Under the pieces are notes generated by a model, which did no database searches, was not told the DNA's origin, and saw only the letters and a program-made list of their open reading frames with translations. A stretch of 64,000 nt of DNA, taken from positions 186,001 to 250,000 of the forward strand of contig NZ_JAGJCB010000004.1 in the NCBI RefSeq assembly GCF_017814435.1, written 5' to 3'. Shown piece by piece: positions 17,270 through 25,987 of the stretch. The stretch comes from Mariniflexile gromovii. Its GTDB lineage: Bacteria > Bacteroidota > Bacteroidia > Flavobacteriales > Flavobacteriaceae. Positions within the stretch are counted from its first letter, which is position 1, and each line of letters begins with the position of its first letter. The position numbers and the translations under genes are program-made.

Positions 17270-18199
17270 TTATAGATTCTTAATGTAATTATACATTAGC
17301 TCCCTTGTTTTAGCATCAGGCATTTTTCCATAACCAGCCATCATGTTATCAATCATATGGTGAGGTTTTGATGTTCCTGGAATGACACAAGTAACCAATT
17401 CATTGGACAATATGAACTTTAAAAAATATTGTCCCCAACTGTTTATTCCATAATCTTTTGCCCAAATGGGGATTTCTTTTCCTTTAGTTGCTCTAAACAA
17501 ATTCCCGGTTTCAAAAGGTCTATTAATTAAGGTTGCCGTATTATATTTCCTAATAGTCTCAAAAAGTGATTTTTCCGAATTACGTGATAAAATAGAATAA
17601 TTAAATTGAACAAAATCTGGTTTTTCACTTTGAATTACTTTTTCTAGTTCAGGATGAGAAGAATCAGTATAATGCGTAATACCCCAATATTTAATTTTAC
17701 CTTTTTCTTTCCAATCTCTAAGTGTCTTAATATGTGTTTTATAATCGACTAAATTATGGATTTGCATTAAATCCATTTTTTCTCTTTGCATTAACTTAAA
17801 AGAGGTTTCCATTTGGTTAATTCCCGACTCCTTCCCACTTGTCCAAACTTTTGTTGCATAAAATAAATTATCTTCAAAATCTTGATTATGGGTCAAGCTA
17901 CCAACTACACGTTCAGAACTCCCATACATTGGTGAAGTATCAATGACCTGTCCTCCTAATTTATTCATTTCAAACAAAACCTTTGAGAGTATTTCCCTTT
18001 CGGGTTCTGAATTATCAACATCAAAAGTTTGCCATGTTCCTAAACCAATTACTGGCAATAACTGATTAGACGAAGGAATTTTTCTTAATAACACTTTGTC
18101 TTTAATATTAAATGATGAAAACATTGGTGTTAAAACTAACCCTAATCCCGCAAGTCCAGATAGCTTTAAAATATCTCGTCTGTTATATTCTTTATCCAT
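17270..18199 (-). CDS. Aldo/keto reductase with Tat-type signal
   Basis: A 309-residue NAD(P)H-dependent oxidoreductase. The N-terminus N-R-R-D-I-L-K-L-S-G followed by a hydrophobic stretch is a twin-arginine signal, so it is probably exported folded with cofactor. The catalytic tetrad of the family is visible: Asp in V-I-D-T-S, Tyr in M-Y-G-S-S-E, Lys in A-T-K-V-W and His in M-Q-I-H-N. It is divergent from the GbsR-type regulator gene, and the palindromic operator at 18231-18258 lies 32 bases upstream of its start, so it may belong to the same regulon. Confidence 0.9.
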   Translation of the reverse strand: MDKEYNRRDILKLSGLAGLGLVLTPMFSSFNIKDKVLLRKIPSSNQLLPVIGLGTWQTFDVDNSEPEREILSKVLFEMNKLGGQVIDTSPMYGSSERVVGSLTHNQDFEDNLFYATKVWTSGKESGINQMETSFKLMQREKMDLMQIHNLVDYKTHIKTLRDWKEKGKIKYWGITHYTDSSHPELEKVIQSEKPDFVQFNYSILSRNSEKSLFETIRKYNTATLINRPFETGNLFRATKGKEIPIWAKDYGINSWGQYFLKFILSNELVTCVIPGTSKPHHMIDNMMAGYGKMPDAKTRELMYNYIKNL

Positions 18200-18230
18200 A
18201 TTCTAAAGATAATAAAAATAGTAAACAAAA

Positions 18231-18258
18231 TAAACTTTCAATAATTATTGAAAGTTTA
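18231..18258. promoter_or_regulatory. Operator 1: 28-bp perfect palindrome before the GbsR-type gene
   Basis: The core is ACTTTCA-N8-TGAAAGT (18234-18255) and symmetry extends to 28 bases. It overlaps the -33 box of the regulator's promoter. The same half-sites with the same spacing recur at 18800-18821. Confidence 0.75.
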
Positions 18259-18276
18259 AAAATTATTATATATTTG
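18246..18276 (+). promoter_or_regulatory. Promoter of the GbsR-type regulator operon
   Basis: TATTG (18246-18250), an 18-base gap, then TATATTTG (18269-18276), matching the Bacteroidetes TTTG-N18/19-TAnnTTTG promoter. It ends four bases before the ATG, so the mRNA would have almost no leader. The -33 box lies inside operator 1, which suggests autorepression. Confidence 0.7.
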
Positions 18277-18280
18277 TACT

Positions 18281-18784
18281 ATGAATTACGAAGAAGCTAA
18301 AATAAAATTTATAAGCACTTGGGGAAGTTTAGGTACGCTCTGGGGTATTAATAAAGCCATGGCTCAAATTCAAGCCTTGTTATTTATTTCAACCAAGCCA
18401 TTATCGATGGAAGAGATTATGGAAGAACTTCAAATTTCACGTGGAAATACAAGCATGAACTTACGCCAGCTAATGGATTGGGGGATTGTAACCAAAGAAC
18501 TTATTCCAGGTGAACGTAAAGAGTATTTCTCTACCGAAAAAGAGGTACAGGAATTAGCTCGAATTGTTGCAAAAGAACGTAGCCGAAGAGAAATTAAACC
18601 TGTAATTAAAGTTTTAAATGAGGTGTCTTCCATTGAAGATGACGGTACCGAAAAAACTAAAGAATTAATTAAGCAAACAAAAGCGCTACACGATTTAACG
18701 GAAACCGCAGATGCTATGATTAACAAACTTGTAAACCAACAACAAAACTGGATTACAAAATCATTATTAAAATTATTCACATAA
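18281..18784 (+). CDS. GbsR/MarR-type winged-helix transcriptional regulator
   Basis: A 167-residue DNA-binding protein. The N-terminal helix carries W-G-S-L-G-T-L-W-G, characteristic of the GbsR branch of MarR regulators. The recognition part reads E-E-I-M-E-E-L-Q-I-S-R-G-N-T-S-M-N-L (residues about 46-65), and the wing contains G-E-R-K-E-Y-F. The C-terminal third is helical, likely for dimerisation. It heads a compact operon of four membrane or methyltransferase-like genes and sits on one operator while a second copy lies after its own stop codon. The ligand is unknown; GbsR itself senses choline, but that cannot be transferred. Confidence 0.88.
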   Translation: MNYEEAKIKFISTWGSLGTLWGINKAMAQIQALLFISTKPLSMEEIMEELQISRGNTSMNLRQLMDWGIVTKELIPGERKEYFSTEKEVQELARIVAKERSRREIKPVIKVLNEVSSIEDDGTEKTKELIKQTKALHDLTETADAMINKLVNQQQNWITKSLLKLFT

Positions 18785-18799
18785 AAAAATTTAAACTAT

Positions 18800-18821
18800 A
18801 CTTTCAATAATTTCTGAAAGT
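18800..18821. promoter_or_regulatory. Operator 2: second copy of the palindrome, before the DoxX-like gene
   Basis: ACTTTCA-N8-TGAAAGT, identical half-sites and spacing to operator 1. It ends 13 bases before the start codon of the DoxX-like gene, so the regulator can act separately on the structural genes. Confidence 0.7.
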
Positions 18822-18834
18822 TTAAAATACAGAT

Positions 18835-19200
18835 ATGAATGTAATAAAATATTTTATTGCCACAGTTTGGATTCTAAACGGGCTATTTTGTAAAATCTTA
18901 AATTTTGTTCCAAGGCACGAACAAATCGTTTCAAGAATTTTAGGAAGCGAGTATTCTAAACCTTTAACCATATTGATTGGCATTTTTGAAGTGATTATGG
19001 CTATATGGATTTTAAGCAATATAAAACCTAAACTAAATGCTGTAATTCAAATAGTAGTTATTGCAACTATGAATATTCTGGAGTTTATTTTAGTTCCCAA
19101 TTTACTGCTTTGGGGTAGATACAATATTATATTTGCATCCATCTTAATCTTGATGGTCTATTATAATGCATTTTATTTTAACAAAAAAACTTCTTTATAA
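18835..19200 (+). CDS. DoxX-like small membrane protein
   Basis: 121 residues with four hydrophobic segments. The motif V-P-R-H-E-Q-I-V-S-R-I-L-G between segments one and two is typical of the DoxX-like (DoxX_3) group of membrane proteins, whose biochemical role is unknown. Its stop codon overlaps the ATG of the DUF2071 gene, so translation is coupled. Confidence 0.82.
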   Translation: MNVIKYFIATVWILNGLFCKILNFVPRHEQIVSRILGSEYSKPLTILIGIFEVIMAIWILSNIKPKLNAVIQIVVIATMNILEFILVPNLLLWGRYNIIFASILILMVYYNAFYFNKKTSL

Positions 19201-19940
19201 TGCTTTCATTTTTAAAAAAACACCCATTTGCTGTTGAAGCTTTTTTTGAGAGTTCGCTTGTTTTAACATTTGCAATTCCAAAAGAGCAATTACAAGGTTT
19301 AATACCTGAATGTTTAGAATTAGATACGTTTCAAGATAAATGGGCTTTTGTGGCAATTGCTATGGTGCAGACAAAAAATTTACGCCCTAAAGGCACTCCT
19401 AAATTTATTGGGAATGACTTCTTTTTAATTGGTTATCGTGTTTTTGTTAGATACACTAACACTAAAGGCAAACGCATACGTGGTTTATACATTTTGAAAT
19501 CGGAAACAGATATGAAAAAAATGACTGTTATGGGTAATATTTTTACTCATTACAACTATAAAACCACCGATATTAATAAAATTATTGAAGCTGATACAAT
19601 TGAAATTATTTCAAATAGATCAAACTTCAGAATCAAGATAGATAACAATGAAAACCAAAACATTCCTTTACCAAAATTTTCTCCATTTGAAAACTGGAAA
19701 GAAGCACGACGTTTCGCAGGACCTTTACCATTTACTTTTACTTACAACAAAACAAAAAAAGAAGTTTTAATTATTCAAGGTGTAAGACAAAATTGGAAAC
19801 CTACACCTGTAAACGTTATTAATTATGATATTAACTTTTTAAATACATTAAAAACTGAAAAACCAGTTTTAGCAAATGCATTTATAATTAAAAACATTCC
19901 ATATTATTGGAAAAAAGGAAAAATTGAATCATGGAAATAA
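19200..19940 (+). CDS. DUF2071 family protein (YqjF-like)
   Basis: 246 residues, soluble. The N-terminal pattern L-I-P-E-C-L-E-L-D-T-F followed by W-A-F-V-A-I-A-M-V-Q-T and the later Y-R-V-F-V-R-Y fit DUF2071, an acetoacetate-decarboxylase-like fold without assigned function. It overlaps the preceding DoxX-like gene by one base and the next gene by ten. DoxX-like and DUF2071 proteins are often neighbours, which supports a common process. Confidence 0.82.
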   Translation: MLSFLKKHPFAVEAFFESSLVLTFAIPKEQLQGLIPECLELDTFQDKWAFVAIAMVQTKNLRPKGTPKFIGNDFFLIGYRVFVRYTNTKGKRIRGLYILKSETDMKKMTVMGNIFTHYNYKTTDINKIIEADTIEIISNRSNFRIKIDNNENQNIPLPKFSPFENWKEARRFAGPLPFTFTYNKTKKEVLIIQGVRQNWKPTPVNVINYDINFLNTLKTEKPVLANAFIIKNIPYYWKKGKIESWK

Positions 19941-20683
19941 AAAGAAAAAAATTTCAAGGTGTTTTAAATATTTTAAGTTTTAATAGGCATTTTTATGTTT
20001 GGGGAATGGCTATGCTAACACTAATTATTTTAAGCCCTTATATATTTAAATGGTCTGATCTTTTACTTTGGATTATTATTACTGCATTTATTTATGGTTT
20101 ATTCATGCCATTAATTGTTTCAGCTATTGTTTATGATTTTTCTGGGTATTATGATTTTAAATGGTTAAATAATTTAAAAAAAACAGATTCAAAAACGAAC
20201 AAAATAGTTAATATCAACGCTGGTTTTGATGAAACTAGCTTTATATTAAAAAACAATTTTCCCGAATCTGATTTAAAAGTATTTGATTTTTATAATGCAA
20301 AACTACATACAGAACCTGCTATAATAAGGGCTAGAAAAGTAAGTTTGGTTTACCCAAATACTCAAGAAATAAAATCGAATACTTTACCTCTTGAAGATAA
20401 TTCAATAGACATAATATTTTTACTTTCTGCTGCTCATGAAATAAGATTGCATGAAGAAAAAATTCAGTTTTTAAAAGAATGTAGAAGAGTTTGCAAACCC
20501 AATGGACAAGTTATTATGGTGGAACATTTGCGGGACCTTACCAATTTTTTTGCTTTCTCAATTGGGTTTACACATTTTTTCTCTCGTAAGGTCTGGAAAA
20601 GCGCATTTATAAGTGCAGGGTTTTCAGAATTTACGGAAACGAAATTCACACCTTTTATGTCAATTTTTAATTCTATTCCTTGA
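19931..20683 (+). CDS. Membrane-anchored class I methyltransferase-like protein
   Basis: 250 residues. Two N-terminal transmembrane helices (about 20-42 and 44-66) precede a methyltransferase-type domain with L-P-L-E-D-N-S-I-D-I-I-F-L-L-S-A-A-H-E-I and C-R-R-V-C-K-P-N-G-Q-V-I-M-V-E-H. The usual glycine-rich motif I is degenerate (V-N-I-N-A-G-F-D-E-T), so SAM binding is not certain. Its start overlaps the DUF2071 gene. The substrate may be a lipid or quinone because the enzyme is tethered to the membrane; this is inference. Confidence 0.75.
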   Translation: MEIKRKKFQGVLNILSFNRHFYVWGMAMLTLIILSPYIFKWSDLLLWIIITAFIYGLFMPLIVSAIVYDFSGYYDFKWLNNLKKTDSKTNKIVNINAGFDETSFILKNNFPESDLKVFDFYNAKLHTEPAIIRARKVSLVYPNTQEIKSNTLPLEDNSIDIIFLLSAAHEIRLHEEKIQFLKECRRVCKPNGQVIMVEHLRDLTNFFAFSIGFTHFFSRKVWKSAFISAGFSEFTETKFTPFMSIFNSIP

Positions 20684-20700
20684 CACAAACCAAAATTATC

Positions 20701-21096
20701 ATGCATATTCATCTTTACATTATAGGTACACTTTTAATCGTTTTGGCATTAATACATATTGGTTTTCCAAAGTACTTTAATTGGAATGCAGAACTAAACA
20801 CTTTGAGCTTATTAAATAGGCAAATGATGACTGTTCACACCTTTTTCATTGCTTTAACAGTTTTTTTAATGGGATTGCTTTGTGTAACATCTGCTAATGA
20901 AATTATTGACACCAATCTTGGAAGAAAAATAGCTTTAGCCTTTGCTATATTTTGGTCAATAAGATTGTACATACAGTTCTTTATTTATTCACCAAAATTA
21001 TGGAAGGGTAAAAAATTTGAAACATCAATACATATTTTATTTTCTCTATTCTGGTTCTATTTTAGTCTTGTCTTTTTTATTATTTATTTTAAATGA
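20701..21096 (+). CDS. Four-helix membrane protein of unknown function
   Basis: 131 residues, nearly all hydrophobic, with four predicted membrane segments. The loop N-R-Q-M-M-T-V-H-T-F-F-I-A contains a conserved-looking His. It is the last gene of the GbsR-type operon. The ATG at 20701 is preferred; a TTG at 20680 that overlaps the previous stop codon is possible. No family is recognised with certainty. Confidence 0.7.
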   Translation: MHIHLYIIGTLLIVLALIHIGFPKYFNWNAELNTLSLLNRQMMTVHTFFIALTVFLMGLLCVTSANEIIDTNLGRKIALAFAIFWSIRLYIQFFIYSPKLWKGKKFETSIHILFSLFWFYFSLVFFIIYFK

Positions 21097-21111
21097 AAAT
21101 TGAAAACATGA

Positions 21112-21200
21112 TATTCAAACGGGTTTTGCGTTAGGGATTGCAGCGGCATCCTTTTTTGCTTTAGGCAAAAAAGATATAGCGGAAAGCCCGACCCTTGTGG
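21112..21200 (+). ncRNA. Structured RNA candidate, possibly flavo-1-like
   Basis: The 223-base gap before the sigma factor gene holds a GC-richer, folded block. A 9-bp hairpin CTTTTTTGC / GCAAAAAAG (21151-21159 and 21165-21173) is flanked by GGGATTGCAGCGGCAT on the left and ATATAGCGGAAAGCCCG on the right. GGGA/CCC and GGGT/ACCC pairings can close an outer helix. I remember this combination (GGGATTG, AGCGGCATCC, TAGCGGAAAGCCCG) as a recurrent intergenic element of Flavobacteriaceae, possibly the flavo-1 RNA. The identity is unverified. Confidence 0.55.
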
Positions 21201-21289
21201 TAACTCCCAAAAAACAACATGGAGCTTAGTCGGATTTTAGCTTAAAGGGATGAATTGCAAAAGAACAATAATTATTCATTTTTTTACCC

Positions 21290-21297
21290 TATTTTTG
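21290..21297 (+). promoter_or_regulatory. Candidate -7 element for the sigma factor gene
   Basis: TATTTTTG matches TAnnTTTG and lies 22 bases before the ATG. There is no -33 box at the right distance. Confidence 0.35.
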
Positions 21298-21319
21298 ATT
21301 AACAAAAAATTGCGCAACA

Positions 21320-21874
21320 ATGCCTAACCATGAAATTAATCCAAATAAATGGATCGATTTATATTCCGATTATCTATTTAACTACACGGTTACCCGTGTG
21401 AGCGATAGGGACATTGCGCAAGATTTGGTGCAAGATACTTTTTTGGCTGCATTAAAATCGATGAAAAATTTTAAAGGTGAAGCTAGCGAACGCACGTGGC
21501 TCATCTCCATTTTAAAACGAAAAATTATTGATCATTACCGGAAAATCAATTCGAATAAAGGGAAAGCGGAAGTGCGCATTGCTTATAATGACGATAGTGA
21601 ATCTGAGGGCGATTGGTTAGAAGAACGTGTGGCTGATCCGTTTGATAAAACTGCTGAAGACACCATGCAAAATGAAGAACTTGGTGATGCCATTCTTAAT
21701 TGTTTAAGTAAATTACCAGAAAAACAAGCTGAAGTTTTTAGAATGAAAACCATTGAAGGCTATGAAACCGAAGTAATTTGTAATGAACTGAATATTACAG
21801 CGTCTAACCTTTGGGTAATTATACACAGAGCAAGAACCGCTATGGCAGAATGTTTAAAAGAAAATTGGTTTTGA
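21320..21874 (+). CDS. ECF-type RNA polymerase sigma factor
   Basis: 184 residues with region 2 (D-I-A-Q-D-L-V-Q-D-T-F and the -10-binding W-L-I-S-I-L-K-R-K-I-I-D-H-Y-R) and region 4 (L-P-E-K-Q-A-E-V-F-R-M-K, then an HTH including A-S-N-L-W-V-I-I-H-R-A-R). An acidic linker near 90-110 separates them. The small cysteine-rich gene starts two bases after its stop codon and probably encodes its anti-sigma partner. Confidence 0.93.
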   Translation: MPNHEINPNKWIDLYSDYLFNYTVTRVSDRDIAQDLVQDTFLAALKSMKNFKGEASERTWLISILKRKIIDHYRKINSNKGKAEVRIAYNDDSESEGDWLEERVADPFDKTAEDTMQNEELGDAILNCLSKLPEKQAEVFRMKTIEGYETEVICNELNITASNLWVIIHRARTAMAECLKENWF

Positions 21875-21876
21875 TT

Positions 21877-22143
21877 ATGAGTGATAAAATTAAACTGATG
21901 TTGAAATGCAATGAAGCAAATCATGTTTGCGATAAATCGCAATATAAAAATGCTTCTTTATGGGAAAAAATTAAGTTAAATCTTCACTTAATTATCTGTA
22001 GAGCTTGCAGAAAATATTCTAAAAACAACGCAAAACTTACCCATACCATTAAAAAGGCAAATGTTGTGTGTTTAGATAAAAAGTGTAAAGAAAACATGAA
22101 AAAAGAGTTGGATAAAGCCATTAAAGAAACATCTATCAACTGA
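21877..22143 (+). CDS. Small Cys-rich anti-sigma-like protein
   Basis: 88 residues with six cysteines, including C-N-E-A-N-H-V-C near the N-terminus and I-I-C-R-A-C in the middle; His-28 residues upstream of the C-x-x-C pair resembles the HCCH zinc motif of anti-sigma factors. There is no membrane segment, so it would be a soluble zinc-binding anti-sigma. The ATG at 21877 lies two bases after the sigma factor stop. The 3' end overlaps the convergent UbiA-like gene by eight bases. Confidence 0.75.
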   Translation: MSDKIKLMLKCNEANHVCDKSQYKNASLWEKIKLNLHLIICRACRKYSKNNAKLTHTIKKANVVCLDKKCKENMKKELDKAIKETSIN

Positions 22144-22969
22144 ACAAAAGCAACATTATTAGCCACAGAATGGGCAAACCTTCTACCCAAAACGAACTGT
22201 AATAATTTCCTTGACTCTTTTTAGAGCACACTAAAAACAACCCTGTTATTATTGATATGACTGCAAAAACAATTAATTTGTTTACGCCAACATCGTCCTT
22301 AAAAAATTCTAAAAAGAAAAATACGACTAATAATAAAACACCCATAATTTTTGTAAACTTCACGCCTATTTTCTGCGGAATGGTAGCAAGTTTTAAACTA
22401 TCGTACTTTAAATCCCGTATTTCAAAAGGCAACATCAATACAATTATAAAAACATACCGCTGAAAAGCCGTAAACAGCACATCTGCTTGCATGGGGTATT
22501 GATTATTTAACAGGGACAAAAAAACAGTAACTCCGGTCCACACCAATGCAATAAGGTACACTTTTAAACCCCCTACATTTCTTAAATTATTATGGTTATC
22601 TATAAACAAATGTTTGGGCAAAAACGGAATGGCATATAAAAATGTTACAAGTCCAAATCCAGCAATATAAATAAGAGTATTCATATTCAATTTAGAAGCA
22701 TAATAACACATCAATAAAAAGCTAAAAAACGAGAAAATTTGTATGGCTTTCAACCAATTTGCTAAACTTCTGTGGTGAAATTTGGCAATACCAAAATACT
22801 TTACAAAATTATAGCCTGTTATAGATGCAAAAAACACAAAAAACAACAAGTTTTCATCATAAAAAATATCGAACTCCAAAAGTGTAATCCACGTTAACGA
22901 AAATACCGCTAAAGCCACATGAACACTACTGTTTATGTAGAAATTTAAAAGCTGTTTTAACATCTTCAT
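22136..22969 (-). CDS. Polytopic membrane protein, UbiA prenyltransferase-like
   Basis: 277 residues with about eight membrane helices. The segment P-F-E-I-R-D-L-K-Y-D resembles the second aspartate-rich motif of UbiA-type prenyltransferases, and the spacing of helices fits. The first N-D-x-x-D motif is not evident; N-L-R-N-V-G-G-L-K is in its general place. It may be a divergent or non-catalytic member. It is convergent with the anti-sigma-like gene and divergent from gcvP. Confidence 0.6.
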   Translation of the reverse strand: MKMLKQLLNFYINSSVHVALAVFSLTWITLLEFDIFYDENLLFFVFFASITGYNFVKYFGIAKFHHRSLANWLKAIQIFSFFSFLLMCYYASKLNMNTLIYIAGFGLVTFLYAIPFLPKHLFIDNHNNLRNVGGLKVYLIALVWTGVTVFLSLLNNQYPMQADVLFTAFQRYVFIIVLMLPFEIRDLKYDSLKLATIPQKIGVKFTKIMGVLLLVVFFFLEFFKDDVGVNKLIVFAVISIITGLFLVCSKKSQGNYYSSFWVEGLPILWLIMLLLFS

Positions 22970-23067
22970 TTTACAAATTTAAGCAATAGGTTTCGTACAG
23001 TGTTAATAAAGCCCTTAAATGGTTAAAAACTTTCCATTATATGCAATAAAACACGTTTTATATTCTG

Positions 23068-23075
23068 TATTTTTG
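23068..23075 (+). promoter_or_regulatory. Candidate -7 element for gcvP
   Basis: TATTTTTG lies 26 bases before the gcvP ATG. The 132-base leader region shows no -33 box and no tandem aptamer structure of the glycine riboswitch type. Confidence 0.35.
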
Positions 23076-23101
23076 CGAATTATATAAACAATTTCCATTT
23101 A

Positions 23102-25951
23102 ATGAATACAAACGCTTTTGCATTGCGTCATATTGGCCCTAGAGAAGAAGACCAAAAACTTATGTTAGAAACTATTGGTGTTGATTCTTTAGACCAGTTA
23201 ATTTACGAAACCATTCCAGATGATATCCGTTTAAAAAATGGTTTAAATTTAGATGAACCGATGACTGAGTACGAATATTTGCTTCATATTCACGATTTAT
23301 CTAAACTAAACAAAGCCTATAAAACTTATATAGGTTTGGGTTATCATCCTACCATTTTACCAGCCGTTATTCAACGTAACATCCTTGAAAACCCAGGTTG
23401 GTACACTGCTTACACGCCTTATCAAGCTGAAATTGCCCAAGGCAGATTGGAAGCATTGTTAAACTACCAAACCATGGTGATGGATTTAACAGGTATGGAA
23501 ATAGCCAATGCATCGTTGCTTGATGAAAGTACCGCTGCTGCCGAAGCTATGAGTTTGTTATTTGCTGTTCGTGAACGTGAGCAAAAGAAAAACAACGTCA
23601 ACAAATTTTTTGTTTCAGAAAATATATTGCCACAAACTTTATCGTTATTACAAACCAGATCGACTCCTATTGGTGTTGAATTGGTAGTTGGCAAGGAAGA
23701 AACTTTTGATTTTTCTTCAGAATATTTTGGTGCAATTTTACAATACCCAGGAAAAGACGGACAAGTTACCGATATTAAAACATTCATAAGTAATGCAAAC
23801 GATGCTCAAATAAAAGTAGCCGTAGCTGCCGATATTTTAAGTTTGGTAAAATTGGAAGCCCCTGGTAAATTTGGTGCTGATGTAGTTGTGGGCACAACGC
23901 AACGCTTTGGAATCCCTATGGGATATGGTGGTCCGCATGCCGCTTATTTTGCAACCAAAGAAGCCTATAAACGTGATATTCCTGGGCGTATTATTGGCGT
24001 AACCAAAGATACGGATGGAAACAGAGCTTTACGTATGGCCTTGCAAACCCGTGAGCAACATATAAAACGCGATAAGGCAACCTCAAACATTTGTACCGCC
24101 CAAGTTTTATTGGCGGTTATGGCGAGTATGTATGCCGTATATCACGGACCAAAAGGCTTAAAATTTATAGCCAATAAAGTTCATAATACAGCATCAACAC
24201 TAGCTGCTGCTTTAAAAACCTTGGGGTATACACAAGTAAACACATCGTATTTTGATACACTTCAAATAAAAACCGATTCTAAAAAAATCAAACGTATAGC
24301 CAAAGAAAAAAAGGTTAACTTATTTTATCCAGACAAGGAAACGGTTACTATTTCCTTAAATGAAACAACTTCGGTTAGAGATATAAATTATTTAATTTCT
24401 GTTTTTGCTGAAGCTGCCGAAAAAGAAACCATCACCATCAGCACTATTTCAGAAAGCGATAATATTTCAGAAACACTAAAAAGAAAATCAGATTTCTTAA
24501 CGCTTGATGTTTTTAACACCTACCATTCTGAAACCGAATTGATGCGTTATATAAAATCTTTAGAACGTAAAGATTTAGCGTTAAACCATTCTATGATTTC
24601 TTTAGGCTCTTGTACCATGAAGCTTAATGCCGCTTCAGAGATGTTGCCTCTAAGCATCTTTAAGTGGGCTAACATCCATCCGTTTGTTCCTAAAAGACAA
24701 GCACAAGGTTATCTAACGGTTTTAAAGGAATTAGAAGACCAACTTACCGAAATCACAGGTTTTGCGGCAACTTCTTTACAACCAAACTCTGGTGCGCAAG
24801 GTGAATATGCTGGTTTAATGGTTATAAAAGCGTACCATGAATCTCGTAACGAAGGCCATAGAAATATTTGCTTAATACCATCATCAGCACACGGAACCAA
24901 TCCAGCCACAGCGGTTATGGCGGGTATGAAAGTGATTGTTACCAAATCAACTGCTGAAGGCAATATTGATGTTGATGATTTACGCGAAAAAGCCATTTTG
25001 CACAAAGACCATCTTTCTTGCCTTATGGTTACCTACCCATCTACACATGGCGTTTACGAATCTGCCATCAAAGAAATCACTAAGATTATACACGATAATG
25101 GTGGTCAAGTTTATATGGATGGTGCCAACATGAATGCTCAAGTTGGTTTAACGAACCCAGGAAATATTGGAGCCGATGTTTGCCATTTAAACTTACATAA
25201 AACATTCGCCATTCCTCATGGTGGCGGTGGCCCGGGCGTTGGCCCTATTTGTGTTGCCAAACAATTGGTGCCGTTTTTACCCGGAAACCCCGTTAAAAAA
25301 GTTGGCGGCGAAAAAGCCATTACAGCTATTTCAGGAGCTCCTTATGGTTCTGCTTTGGCTTGTTTAATTTCCTATGGCTATATAAAAATGCTGGGAGCTG
25401 AAGGTTTAACGGAATCTACCAAGATTGCTATCTTAAATGCCAATTACATCAAACAACGTTTACAAGGAAGTTTTGATACGCTTTATTCTGGCGAGCGCGG
25501 ACGTGCAGCACACGAAATGATTGTAGATTGTAGACCATTTAAAGCCAACGGCATTGAAGTAACCGATATCGCTAAACGTTTAATGGATTATGGTTTCCAC
25601 GCACCAACTGTGTCTTTTCCTGTTGCCGGAACTTTAATGATTGAACCTACGGAAAGCGAAAGTAAAGCTGAAATTGATCGTTTTTGTGATGCCATGATTT
25701 CTATTAGAAAGGAAATTGATGCTGCTTCTAAAGATGATTACAATAATGTTTTAAAGAATGCACCACATACTTTAGATATGATAACAGCCAACGAATGGCA
25801 TTACCCATACACACGTGAAGAAGCTGCTTTTCCACTTGACTATGTGCGCGACAACAAATTCTGGCCCAGTGTAAGACGTGTTGATGACGCTTTTGGAGAC
25901 CGAAATTTAATATGTTCATGCGCTCCTATTGAAGCCTATGCAGAGGCCTAA
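23102..25951 (+). CDS. gcvP: Glycine dehydrogenase (decarboxylating), P protein
   Basis: The PLP-dependent P protein of the glycine cleavage system, 949 residues as a single chain, so both half-domains found separately in some bacteria are fused. The PLP lysine is K700 in N-L-H-K-T-F-A-I-P-H-G-G-G-G. The N-terminal half carries R-H-I-G-P and Y-T-P-Y-Q-A-E-I-A-Q-G-R, and the second half has Q-P-N-S-G-A-Q-G-E-Y. It stands alone; the T and H protein genes are not in the window. Confidence 0.98.
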   Translation: MNTNAFALRHIGPREEDQKLMLETIGVDSLDQLIYETIPDDIRLKNGLNLDEPMTEYEYLLHIHDLSKLNKAYKTYIGLGYHPTILPAVIQRNILENPGWYTAYTPYQAEIAQGRLEALLNYQTMVMDLTGMEIANASLLDESTAAAEAMSLLFAVREREQKKNNVNKFFVSENILPQTLSLLQTRSTPIGVELVVGKEETFDFSSEYFGAILQYPGKDGQVTDIKTFISNANDAQIKVAVAADILSLVKLEAPGKFGADVVVGTTQRFGIPMGYGGPHAAYFATKEAYKRDIPGRIIGVTKDTDGNRALRMALQTREQHIKRDKATSNICTAQVLLAVMASMYAVYHGPKGLKFIANKVHNTASTLAAALKTLGYTQVNTSYFDTLQIKTDSKKIKRIAKEKKVNLFYPDKETVTISLNETTSVRDINYLISVFAEAAEKETITISTISESDNISETLKRKSDFLTLDVFNTYHSETELMRYIKSLERKDLALNHSMISLGSCTMKLNAASEMLPLSIFKWANIHPFVPKRQAQGYLTVLKELEDQLTEITGFAATSLQPNSGAQGEYAGLMVIKAYHESRNEGHRNICLIPSSAHGTNPATAVMAGMKVIVTKSTAEGNIDVDDLREKAILHKDHLSCLMVTYPSTHGVYESAIKEITKIIHDNGGQVYMDGANMNAQVGLTNPGNIGADVCHLNLHKTFAIPHGGGGPGVGPICVAKQLVPFLPGNPVKKVGGEKAITAISGAPYGSALACLISYGYIKMLGAEGLTESTKIAILNANYIKQRLQGSFDTLYSGERGRAAHEMIVDCRPFKANGIEVTDIAKRLMDYGFHAPTVSFPVAGTLMIEPTESESKAEIDRFCDAMISIRKEIDAASKDDYNNVLKNAPHTLDMITANEWHYPYTREEAAFPLDYVRDNKFWPSVRRVDDAFGDRNLICSCAPIEAYAEA

Positions 25952-25987
25952 AAATAGTCGTTGAACATCGTAAAATAGATCAAAAAT

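Noticed and set aside
22970-23101. Glycine riboswitch before gcvP
   Set aside because: The 132-base region is AT-rich, with no paired aptamer-like helices that I can find.
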